64,000 nucleotides of DNA, from NCBI RefSeq assembly GCF_035222375.1, contig NC_085889.1, forward strand, positions 3,596,001 to 3,660,000. Reading direction: 5' to 3'. Of the stretch, positions 52,910 to 64,000 are shown in pieces. The notes under the pieces were generated by a model. It did not search any database. It was not told the DNA's origin and worked only from the letters and a program-made list of their open reading frames with translations. Both the position numbers and the translations under genes were made by a program. Source of the DNA: Podospora pseudocomata (lineage: Eukaryota; Ascomycota; Sordariomycetes; Sordariales; Podosporaceae). Position 1 is the stretch's first letter; every line of letters starts with the position of its first letter.

Positions 52910-53681
52910 GGTGGGCGATAATGCTTTGGAAGATGTAGGTTGATGCAACCCAGGACCGTTGGGCCAAAGAAAGAGAGACTGTATAGTCAACCAAGATATC
53001 CTCCTTTCCTCCTCAACTGCCAAACTTATTGCACCACCATTCAGGACTGGAGCCTCGAGCAAGCTTTGTCGACAAGAAGCTTAAAGGCGCCACAGCAAAA
53101 CCCTATGTGATATGATGTAACCAGTGTCAATGTTTATCCCTTTCTATGGTGGATTCATGAAGAGGCAAGCCGAGCCGATAGCGGGTCCATGACCTGTGGG
53201 AGCGAGTTAGGTAAACGTGAGACGTGTAAAGGGTGAGGGCTTGGCAGAGAGACGACGGGCGTTTTAAGCCTCAGTGTGGATTTATAGCCTTTTTTTTTTT
53301 AAGAGATGTGGAGGAGAGGAGAGAGGTGGACGTGCTAGAGTGACAGAAGCTTGATCGAAGCATTGCCCTTGGCTGGCGATACCTGGCACACGACGGCACA
53401 CGGCAGGCAACAAGCAGCCTTTTGGGCGCATAAACAGCTTCCCACGTCAAACCCTGGGGTGTGGTTCCTCGCCTTGTGTCTTTGTGTCGTCGACCACGTC
53501 AGGCTCACGAGACGCAAAGGGTTACAGCAGCACGGCCATGGGCGGAGCACACACAGTCCCACGCTTCACCATGTCCCCGTCCGCATACACTTGATGGGGA
53601 CGAAGGTCGTGGGGAGTCGTGGGGATACAGAAGCCTGCCCTTTTTGAGATCCGGTATGGAGAATTATCAGGGGATACAGTT

Positions 53682-53708
53682 GCACTCGCACTTGCACTTG
53701 CACTCGCA
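53682..53708. repeat. CACTTG/CACTCG hexamer repeat
   Basis: About four to five copies of a GCACTY hexamer in the probable upstream leader of the WOPR gene, about 0.8 kb before its start codon. Confidence 0.8.
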
Positions 53709-56700
53709 ACGCGTTGTTATCTGTGTTTCAAGAGACGAAATAGGAAAGTTGACGAGGAAGAAAACAAGCTGGAAGCGTACCTATCAGAATGTGTCTTGTT
53801 TTTGTTTTGTTATGTTGTGTTGTGTGTTATGTGGGAGCGTGAGTAACCGCTTGTTCAGCGAGCTAGTAAAGGTAACGGCGATGACAGTTAGTCGTGGTGT
53901 GGTGAACGGTGGACGGTGAGACCCAGAGAAATGCAAAAACCGAGAAAAGTGTCTTTAGGTGCAGGGCGATGCGCGCGGGTTGTATCGGGATGTTTCGACT
54001 TATATCGAGAAAATGACCCAAAAAAAAAGGCAGTGGAAATAAGGTGCGTGAGGGCACCGCGGTTGGCGGCTGGTGGTGCGGATCCGCTGCAGGTCGATGA
54101 CGATGCGCCCACTGGCACATGGGTGTCTCGGAATGTGGGAGCTTTCAGAAGGGTGTCCCGCTAGAGAGAACCCACTCCAAGCCCACCAAGCACCATGCCA
54201 AGCCGAGCGATGCCTCAGGTCTGGCAAAACGGCTAGACGGGGGGCGTCTTGGTCCTGGCTGTTGGTGTCTGCCTGCCTCTGGGAGATCATCAGATGGAAA
54301 TTGGAGAAAGTGAGGCCGTGAACAGCACCATTTTGAAACAGCCAGATACGAGGATTCCTCCCTCCCTCCATCTCTCCATCCTTACCTACCTTCGGAAAGA
54401 TCAAGTCAGTTTTAAAACAATCCGAGTTGATCTGGCACAGGCACAGACACTGATGACAGGTGAAATGCAATTCATCTTCTCATCATCACTCGTCCCACGC
54501 CCCCCTTCCCCGAGCGGAAAATGCCAAGCAAAGCCAAGAGGGCCAAGCAGCGAGGCCAAGAGAGCCAAGAAAAGCGGAGCAGGCCAGACAAAGGACAGCC
54601 AGGACCAACTCCACAACAAAAAGGCGCGAAGCTCTGTCCCTTTCATCCCTGGCCAAAATTACTTCACTTTTTGGTTCAGCACTCCACCTGTCCAGAAAGT
54701 GTGTCGTAAGCTCTTACAGATCAATGAGTCCTACGAGAGGGGAGAGGGGGCCTAGATCTCGCTTCATTTCTGCCTCCTTTTCAGTCCACCAGGCGGAGAG
54801 ATACTCAGAATTCTATCCAAGCAAGGTGGTGGGTAGGTCCTTGAGTCACACATGTTGGATGTCGTTGGTCCTGAGATGATCCGTTTATGGTTACGAGCAG
54901 CTGGTTAGGAGCAATTGCCTCTTGCAGTTGGGTTGATGATGAATCTCCGAACAAAACTCTTATCATCTCACCCATCATCATTATTACTCCACCAACTGTT
55001 GCTGTTATGAATCGCTTGGACCTCGGACCTGACCGGGACTCATCGGTGTAACACGCACACCCCCCCCAATCCACATGTTGTTGGACCTTGTAGGTAATTG
55101 GACTTTTGTTGTGTGTCACAAGAAAGGAGCAGCAGCAGCAACTGAAGTTATTGCGAAGGTCCATTGTCGCACAACGTCCTGCCGAGCTTTTGTGTTCTTT
55201 GCTGTCAATTTACCAACATCTGGATCGCCACGCTAAGGAGAAGAGGGGGGCGCAATGTGGTTATCAATATTCGCAACCGTTGGGTCCGAGAAGTCCACTT
55301 GGTCTTGGTGATTGATATCAATGGCTCCCCCCCCAAAGTTCCAAGACTCTTGGGCCACGCACGCCAACACTTGGGTCCTGCTCGAAGTTTGACTAGTGCC
55401 CGCTTCCAGTTCCCTATCCAAGTCTAGCCCAAAACATTATCTCAACGTCCAAAAAGGCGCACGTGGAAAGCTGCAACCTGTTCACTTTGAAAGAACAACT
55501 GCACTGCACTTGCTGACCCCTTTGTGCTCCCACCTTTTCTCCTCTGTCATCGGAACTAAAGCGCCTTGGTTACCTCCGAAGCCGAAAACTTGACATATTT
55601 TGGACATCTTCTCCCCCCTCCCATTGGGTGTGTGGAATAACTGCCTGATTAGGAAATCTCACTGTCATGTCAGACGTTATGTAAAAAGAAGGGGTCCAAT
55701 CCAGGAGGGAAAAAAAGCGTGAATAACAAAAACGAGAAAAGGCAGATGGACCCCTGTACGGATTTGCCATGGAAATACCGGCTTGGGATAGGATTTCAAG
55801 CTTATTTCTCTCTCCCCATGCTAGTGTGACTGGCATTTGCCTGGATCACCCTTCAAGCCATCAGCCTTGGCTTCCATGCTCCATCCATCATGCCGCCCAA
55901 TGTTGCGACTCTGGGCCAACTTGGCATCTTTCTCGGATCAAAAGGTCGCTGACAAGACCCCGTGACTCCGAATCCGAAGAGGGAACTGCTGCCCGCTCCA
56001 CCGGCTTGCGACGAGACACCCCTCTCCTTGAAACCCGCGAGGCGCTGGGTGTGCCGTCAGTCCCGTCATCGTTGACATGTCCGCCCACACGGACGACCGA
56101 GTAAGCTTCGCTTCGCTTAGGACATCCGTACGGGTAAACCTTTTCGAGCGGGTGTGAACACCTTCTGGAAAAGCTGTGGACTTGATTACAAAACACCAGC
56201 GCCCCCACATGAGGAGGAATCCCTGTCGCAATTTGTCTTGGGATGTGCCGTGATGGCCTTGGCCGTTTCTGGGCAACACTTTAAACTTGGAGTGTGGCTT
56301 GCCGCGAGGTACCGGTACCCTGTGGGGTGTGTGGCACACTGCAGCTAGCAATTCCTCTGCTTGTCTCTGTGGAAGCAACAACTGCGAATGTAACTGCACA
56401 ATGAGAGCCTCGACGAGGCGTGGTGAAGCGTGTGTGCCTCTGATGAAGAAGAAATGTCGTTGGCCATCGTTGTTTGCCCTGTGGGCAGGGTGTCTGCAGT
56501 TGGGCGCCTCATTAGTCAGATCCTTTATCCACTAGCGTACCAAGTGAATCGTATTCGCGTTCCGAAGATGCGAACCCAAGATCGGAATTCGTCACTGCTC
56601 CCGCCCGCCGCGATCCATGCTATCCTGGGGTAGGCAACGGCGGAATATGGTTGCCGGAAGCGAGCCCAATTATTCGTCAACAGCGACGACGACGACGCCG

Positions 56701-57585
56701 ACGTTTTAGTTTCACTGCCTGAAGTGAGATCAGACAGTTATCATCAATAGTCAGGTCCTACTATCATTTTCATCTGACTATGTCAACCACCACGGCTGTT
56801 GTGCGCCGGAGCCTGGTATCAAAAAAAAAAAATTGAACAGTCAAGGCGCAGGGACCTTGTGTAAGTTTGTGCTACAACAGCAACAACAGATGCGGCTGTT
56901 GGAAATGTGAGGGCATGCTTAAGCTTGAAGCTGTGCCTCTCGCCTCTCGGAAAGGGTGAGTGAGCAACAGTGTGGCAGTCGTAATATTTGGCCCAGTAAG
57001 GCGACGCCCTCGGAAAGATCCTCGCAGCTTGGCGAGCCAACAAAGTCGGCCATCACATCAGGGCTTTTACTTGCTTGTCCGGAGTATCATTCGTTGTTGG
57101 TGCTGTTGGTGACGACAGGGTATGGGTCAAGATCTAGGTTGAGTTTGTGCAACTGCTCCCCGTCGTGTCAGTCATGTCGATCGAGGCCAGGGGCGGACTT
57201 TTGCTGCTGTTCGTGATAAAAAAAACAACAAAAAAACAAGATGCTTGAGGTCAGCTGAAGTGGTCAATGTTCCGGTCCCGGCTGGGCACCGCAAAGAAGG
57301 CCGGTTTTCCGTCGAGCCAAGGCAGTTTGAAAAAGAGAAGTGGCATTTGGAAGCTTGGCAGTGGCAGTTGTGGATGGTTGTGGGTGGTGGCACTGGCAGA
57401 GCATTGCGCTGAAGGGAAGGTGTGACTGGTATAGAAATGCAGGCCGAATCAGGAGATACTACCTGACGACTAATCATGGCCAAGCCTCTTGTTGGTTAAG
57501 CATGATTTTAAGCGTCAATAGTTTTCTGGGCGTGTCACTTTCCCTCACTTGTTCGGAGCCTTGGTAATCAGTCACTCATCAACCT

Positions 57586-57613
57586 CAACAACAACAGCAC
57601 CAACAACAGCAGC

Positions 57614-57648
<35 letters not shown>

Positions 57649-57649
57649 C
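57586..57649. repeat. (CAA)n microsatellite
   Basis: A second CAA tract of about 20 units with a few CAG and ACC interruptions, about 4.7 kb upstream of the WOPR gene. No coding context is seen around it. Confidence 0.9.
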
Positions 57650-60600
57650 GTGTCAAAAGTCTCCGCTGGGGAAATTCCCTTTTTTTTTGTGCCTCAGTCT
57701 GACCAAAATGCCGGAACCCAAGCCGCTTATTCATCAGTAAGGTACGCGGATACGGTAATTACGGGATACCAAGCTTTGCGGCGGCCTCCGTCAGCCTCGC
57801 ATGCAATTGAGGGGAACATGTCGTCTGTTTAAGGTTAATAACGCACCAAAGAGCGACGCCAAAAATACACTCCCCGGAACAGCCCTCCTGTTCCCCGCCA
57901 AACCCTCCGTTTCGATTCCTCCAGTGCTCGACCCAAGCACAGAAACACAAACAGGTTCAGCTCAGCGTCTGACCATGCGGTTGGCATGTAGCACATGGCG
58001 GATCGATCAGGCGGCTGGCCTGCCATAATAAGTCGCTTGCAATTTACCCATCTTCTGTCTCACAAAGTTGGGCGCCAACGAAGGGAATATCTCGATGGAA
58101 TACCTAGGAGGCACCAGTACAACACTCGTCCGCAGTACCGGACGTGCTTCTCGGACGTAAAGCGGAGGAGCCCTGCAGCGGATCACACCCCGACTCGAGG
58201 AGCATGGTTACAGATGATGAGAGATCAACCCTTTTGGGGATGTGAGCTGCCGAGACCGAGCCCCGAGTGCGAGCCTTCTCATAGCTTACCTCACCGACCA
58301 ACCACGGCTCCCAAGACGAGTTGGCTTATCTGTCCGAATTGAAAGAAAGCCACCGAGGAAGGTCACAGTCGGACTCGGGCGGCTGGGACGGATACCATGC
58401 GACCACGGGCGGGCCTGTATCTGCTGGTCCTCTGGCTGATAGGCTACGATCGTGTGCCCGAACCATCGTACGCCTGACGACGTGCCCTGCCGTCGTTTAA
58501 CTACTATGGCGATAGGTCCTCCGCTCAGCAACACCGCGTACAAGGCTTACGGCTGCTCGCGTGGGCAAACATACTATGCACTGTGCAACCCCCAACTTGA
58601 CGCTTGAGCTGCAGTGCTTGTTTTACGAGGGACTGCAACGGGAAAAAGCTGCATTTGGACATGCCTCAAAGAGCTCACTCAGCGATGAGGCGTACTGTGG
58701 CCGTCCATTGGACCAACATGTTCTGACCGTAAAACTCGGGTTCCAAGACGACCTCGAACCTTGGGCACGCCTCATGAAGGAGTGCTGGAGCAATTGCCCA
58801 ATGAGGCTGGTCTATAGTTGGATCACCGAAATTGATTCTCCACGAGGCTCTAGCAATGCTTAAGCTTAATTCGACGAGGCCTTTGTTTCCATTCACCGAG
58901 GTTACACGAGCGTTTGAATTGGGATCCCAAGCCTCAAATAAGGACAAGGGGGGCGCGAAGGGTTCGTTGCTGGGGGAAAAAAGCATATCCTCTTGGCTGC
59001 GGGGTTCTCAGCTTCTTGATCAGGACAAAAATTCTCTCCATGTCACATTCTTTTTACTCATCGTGTGTGGGCGTAGGCAGCCTCAACTTTCGCAAGTTTA
59101 CCCCCAGACGAGTTACATACCTTCCGTCGGCAAATCTTGGTCGCAAGGGGCCAAACACAGTACGAGTTATTCCCATTCGTGCAACAAAAATGCGATGTTC
59201 TGGAATGTGGGATGGGCCGAACCCTCAAGTCCGATCTTTCTGCGCCTTTTCTATTTGGTGTTGAACAGCTGACGTCCGTCCTACGAGCAACAAGTTGAAC
59301 ACACACAAGTTGCGACTGTCACGAGTTCACAACTTGGTTTTCCCCGTCGGACCTTTCGGCCGGTAGGTAGCTACCTGAGCTTTTCTTCAGTTGACGGTTG
59401 GCACCTCAACCCCCAAGCCCCCGAGTCAGGGGCACAAATCCGCTGTCACTTCCCCTACTACTGTGTATAGCAACAACGCCCACAGCATGCCTTGGCGTAT
59501 CTAGCGTATCGCTGCACGGGTTGCACAGGCCGTATGCAGTGACAATGAATGGTCAATCGGCAAAATCGGATCAGATCCCATCATCAACAACATCGCAGCG
59601 AAAGAGCAACTTTTGAACCTACCCACCCACCCCAAAACTTTGTGCGACACAAACCTCTTTCTTTCATGTTCCCCTCTCTCCTCTTCTGTCACGTCAAGAT
59701 TGGGGGCTGATCACCGTTCGACATCCGCAGCGTAGCACGCGGCTCCTCCGCTCAATATCGGCAGCTGCTGTTGCAGTGATGCAGAGGAGACGGAGTATGC
59801 CGCAGCGTCCACAACCTGTTTTCATTGTCAAAAACCAGCTCAACAAGTACATACAGTGCACGGCTGCAACAAGACATCGAGGAAGGCCTGATAATATGGG
59901 TCAAGTTTTGAGGAAATGGTGTGTGACTTTTGACCATTTTCCGGATGCTGGATTGCCCAATAGTTCTGAGAGGGGGGAAGGAATTGACAAGACATCAGTC
60001 ACATCATGCCAGGAGAAAGAAACACCGGATCAAACCCGCGGCCCCCCCCTCCCCCCCCCCACACTATGTCTTGTCAATAACAACAGGCAAAAATTCGTGA
60101 TGATTTACAGTGTTCCTGTTCTAAGAACGTGCTCCCTCGTAACCTCTCTACAAGCGGCAATGATCTTCGCTTTTTGGGTAATGTGCTGTAACTACCGAGA
60201 CCCCCTTTTAACCCCCTTTTTACAAATCATGGGAGGGGGGTCTCTGAACCACGACGACCGCCGAACTTTCGCCGGTTGGATAAAAAAACTGTATCGTGGG
60301 CCTGCCCGTCTATGGTTGCAGCGGGCGCCCATGTCGGTAGAGCGAAAAAAAAAAAGCTTGAGTTTCGTAAGCTTAATAATGGGGAAGGTGGTAGAGAGGC
60401 GGGCCTCGGTGAATTGGTGGGGGGGGGAGGGGAGTGAACAGAGGGAGGGAGGGATACGTGTCGCGTCGTGACGACATGAGTTGAAGAATGGATGGATGGG
60501 GGTGGTCAAGGTTGACAACAATGATGACTTTTTGCACAGAGGTTGGCTTGTTTTGACTTGACTTTGTCCCCCGACTTGGCCAAATCTTTTCATCCATCAA

Positions 60601-63600
60601 ACGCTGGGTCTTGGTTTGCTGTCTGGGTTGGGTACGTAAGGGAAACTGACTGTCTAGGTCGTCAGAAACTCCCAACCCCGTTCCGACGAAGCAGGGTGAT
60701 TTGATCCCAGAAGGTGACTTTTTGTTGGAGCGTCGAAAGAAGGTGTGGCTGCATGATCAACATACACTCCCGGACGGGAAGTCGGGTAAGGCAGGGTTAG
60801 GTAGTCAAAAGGGAAAGAATCTCTTGCCCCACGCGGAAGTGTGAGAAAAGATTGATCAACCGCCGCGGCAAATCACTTATGCAAAATAAAAAAGTGTACC
60901 TTGCCTTTGAATAATATCAAGGTCGGATAAGGGAGGTCACATCGCCTGATATCTATCTACGCATCGAAGGTCACGGTAGGGTGGATTGATTAAGCTGCTT
61001 GCCGCACCACACAGGGGAGGGTGTATGGACGGGAAGTTATCCCGTTGAATGATGATCAAGATGGGTGTCCCTTTCCCGCGCCTCCGTTATCGCCGCTTAC
61101 AACCGGCATGATGATGTGTTTTGGGGGATTACCGTGGGAATAACGTCGGGGGAAGTTGGGGGGAGGGACACATGGGAGGGCCAAGACATCTGCCGGCGTC
61201 GGTGGAAGAGGGAGTTTATATGGAAGAGATCGGCTCGGCATTCGTGGTATTGTGAGGCAGTGGGTGATACTATCGCCATTTGTGTTCTCGGGAAGAACAA
61301 CGTGGAGCAGGTAGGTGGTGGGCTGTAGATGTCGGCGTTTGAGAGGGATGCAACGTCGCCTTTCGGGGTCGACGATATGATGTCCGCATATGGTGATCGA
61401 TCGACGGAGAGACGTGGTTATTGCAGAGGACTTGTGATATCACCGAGGTGTTTGGAAAAAGAAGTGGTGGCTTCTCGGCACTTGATTGCGGTACCTAGGT
61501 AGGCACTGATCTCGAGGATGGATGACAAGGCAGGAGCAGAGACGGGGGAAATGTTCATCAATACTTTTTGTGTCTGGTCATCAGATATGACGGTGAAATA
61601 GGCAACGGTATGTGCAGCAGGGGGTCTTGCTGAATTGCCAGCAATAAACAAGAGCAACAGAACATCTTCCAAGCCTCTCCAAGCATTCAGACTCCCGTTG
61701 GAACCTTCATGAGTCTGCCCTTCAACATTTACACGTGGCTAATAGGCAGCAGCGAACGAACAGTTCTAGGCACTCGTATTGACAAATGCCTAGACAGCAC
61801 TCTTTTCCATCTCCAATAACCATTGCATCTAGGCATCAACAACCCACCAACCAACATCCACACGCCCAACCACCCATTCAATATCAACCCTTCAAAAGCC
61901 AAGTTTCTCGCCAGCCCCTTTCCCACCTCCCCAAAACCGCAAACATCTCCTGAGCCAAGCTATACCAAGCACCAACCACCTCTGCTGGCAATATAAAGCC
62001 CTATGAACTCTACAAAGCCAAGGCAATCCTTCCAACACTCAACCGCACCTTCTCCAAGGCTGGATAAAGAGACTCTACCTGACCGGTTAAAATACCTCAA
62101 GCCCTACTGAAAGCCAAGATGGAATAAACACAGGGCCAAGCATTCTCGCGTAAAACGAGAAAACCTAGGTGCCCTGCGGAAGAATTAGCCATCCCGTTGT
62201 TGTAGCAGCCAACCGAGAACGCCACGCAGAAAAGGTTGAATTGACGCAGATCGAGATTCAACGCTCTTTGTTGCCTTGGCAGCAAGTAGGTAAGAACACA
62301 AGAGTTTTTGGTAGTTGATAATTCTGCGTGTTGTTATGAAGAAGGATGTGAATGGTGTCTCTTGTGATTGGGACGGACTAGGTTTGGGCAACATGAGCAT
62401 CAATACAGGGGGGTGGAAAGGGTCTTGTTGGTAGGAACATCGTTCATGTGTTTGTAGATGACCTATAATGACACGTCTCTCCTACAATAAAATCTGGCGG
62501 TATGAGAAAGGTCTCTTTGGTAGGAGCGTTTCTGGATGTGGAGAGAGAGACAGAGAGAGAGGCCTACAAAAGATGTCCGGTGAGCAACACAGCTCAACAT
62601 GCCCCTTGGTACCTTAGGTATTACTACAAATCATCATCACCCTTTGCCACTGGCCTGCAAAGTTATACAAGCACTGCAACAGACGGGTAGAATCCTTCAC
62701 CGACGTGTCAAGAAGCCATGATCCAACAACCCCCCAAGCTCATCACCACAAACCACCGCCATCCCCCGCCGCCATGAATCCCCACTGGTGCATCTATACG
62801 AGCCTGTCCACAGAATTTCGGTAATGTAGCCCATCTCTGGAAGGAGGGGGGCGTTGCGTCTTCGGTCGGCTGTACATCCTTCCTGCGATATGAGTAAGTA
62901 TTTATCTTTGTATATCGAGATTTGGGGGCGGAAAAGGGGAGTGGTGGACAATGGGGGGTATCGTGCTTGTCTCGCGCCCGAGCAGGAGGGAATCGATAAG
63001 ATAGAACCGAGGTGGAAGGGGAATCTTTCCTCTCTTGAACTAATGTTAGACGGGGCCATGGCTCTGCTGGAACAAAGACTTAGCTTATCCAAGTTGTGAT
63101 GATGTACATGTTATGAGTAGGTATATGGTCTCAGGGTTTCTATGATAGTCTGTGTGTGTGACAGCCTCTAGACGTAAAGAGATCCCTGTCAAGGGGAGGT
63201 TTGCAAGGAGAAATATCAACGTTGACAGACTATCTGATGAGAGATGTGCTTAAAGGGATTCAGTACGAAAGCACCTGATGAGGATGTGTGAGGGGACCTC
63301 TCTATCAACAGCCCACAAGGATGTCTAAGAAGCGGAGGCTGAGGCTGAACACCACGATAGTTGCCATAGTGGGTTGTCTCACGAGCTCGCTGACGTTATC
63401 ACTTGGTCACTTTTGCTAACTGGAGGTTGTGACTGGAAATGTATGGCTGGCCTTTTGGTAGTGTTGGGAGCAAAGGTCATCATCCAGGGGTTACGATGTG
63501 CCTTCTCGCTTGTCTCCCCGCCGAGGCAATGAAAACAACAGCACCAGGTTATTGAGCCCCTTAAGGAGCAGCATCGTGTGGAAAAGCAGCTCCACAGCTC

Positions 63601-64000
63601 CACTCCATGCCCATGGACGGAATGTTTGAGGTGGTCAATTTGTGCCTCCTTCGCATAGTCATTACGAGGCACTCGACTATACTCACCCATAACAAGACAA
63701 CTGGCGAGCACGCCGACATCTCATCCTATCACCACAAGACCTCAAAAGTACCCAACAGTACTACGGCCGAGCATCATCAAACTCCAAAAGTCCATCAGGG
63801 TCCAAGACACTTGTCCCTGCCAGGCAAAACGAGGCGTCGGTCAGGATAGACATCCATAAACATCAAGCACTCAAAATAAATGAAGAGGGCAGGAAATAAA
63901 ACTCCGTCATCTGAAACAAGATTTCTACATGGTGATCTCACCGACGCACACATAAAAAGACCAACAAGCCCCGCGTTGACCGCTTCTTCGAGAGCCCGAG

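Larger units (their letters stand above)
52910..64000. other. About 11 kb upstream of the WOPR gene without a supported gene
   Basis: Frames on both strands stay short (the longest is 231 codons at 59776-60471 plus) and none shows a domain or joins into a recognisable protein. The part next to the gene probably includes a long 5' leader; it has a CACTTG/CACTCG hexamer repeat at 53682-53708. Farther out are a CAA microsatellite (57586-57649), a C-run near 60050, G-runs near 60420, and many scattered ACCTACC/GGTAGGT motifs. A fragment around 61.98-62.08 kb on the plus strand is faintly reminiscent of a degraded transposase but is too broken to name. The window ends without reaching the next gene. 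Confidence 0.5.

Noticed and set aside
59776-60471. 231-codon plus-strand frame
   Set aside because: No recognisable motif, passes through C-runs and G-runs, and has no promoter or splice context; kept as non-coding.
61980-62290. Possible degraded transposase fragment
   Set aside because: A few suggestive words on the plus strand, but stops are frequent and no terminal repeats or catalytic motifs are visible.

Overview
The window looks like nuclear DNA of a filamentous ascomycete, most likely a Sordariomycete and probably order Sordariales. The reasons are short phase-variable GT-AG introns of about 47-80 bases, a tRNA with a small intron after position 37, a lone 5S rRNA gene of Neurospora-like sequence sitting between protein genes, and proteins that closely match filamentous-fungal families. 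All assignments come from reading the sequence; no database search was run.

Layout. 1-6.3 kb: no convincing protein gene; it ends with a split tRNA-Lys(CUU) gene (minus strand, 6294-6380). 7.4-9.9 kb: phosphoketolase (plus). 13.1-15.6 kb: four-exon RasGAP with an IQGAP-type C-terminus (plus). 17.0-19.0 kb: three-exon MFS drug/polyamine-type transporter (minus). 20.9-23.0 kb: Hpc2/ubinuclein-type HIR histone-chaperone subunit (minus). 24.9-26.2 kb: RPAP1/Rba50 RNA polymerase II assembly factor (plus). 27.1-28.9 kb: proline-rich protein of unknown function (minus). 30.9-32.1 kb: five-exon linker histone H1 (minus). 34.7-36.6 kb: orphan protein with a STAND-type fungal N-terminal domain (minus). 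38.0-39.8 kb: decayed gene of a fungal PD-(D/E)XK-like family (plus). 39.8-40.8 kb: ELYS-like nuclear pore protein (minus), divergent from the condensin ATPase Smc4 (41.4-46.2 kb, plus). 46.5 kb: 5S rRNA (plus). 47.3-48.8 kb: a probably broken HNH-endonuclease-like gene split by a long CAA tract (plus). 51.4-52.9 kb: WOPR transcription regulator of the Pac2 type (minus). 52.9-64 kb: about 11 kb with no supported gene.

The genes do not form a pathway cluster. Several act on chromatin or the nucleus (Hpc2, histone H1, Smc4, ELYS, Rba50), but they are separate transcription units and the grouping may be chance. The pocket at 34.7-39.8 kb (STAND-like orphan, decayed gene, T-rich DNA, short diverged repeats) and the broken HNH gene at 47-49 kb look like accessory material among conserved genes. 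I found no biosynthetic cluster, CRISPR array, prophage or intact transposon, and nothing I would call a clearly new system. The most useful leads are the two decayed nuclease-like genes, the shared ELYS/Smc4 promoter, a possible unannotated small gene near 20.2 kb, and the very long non-coding region upstream of the WOPR regulator.
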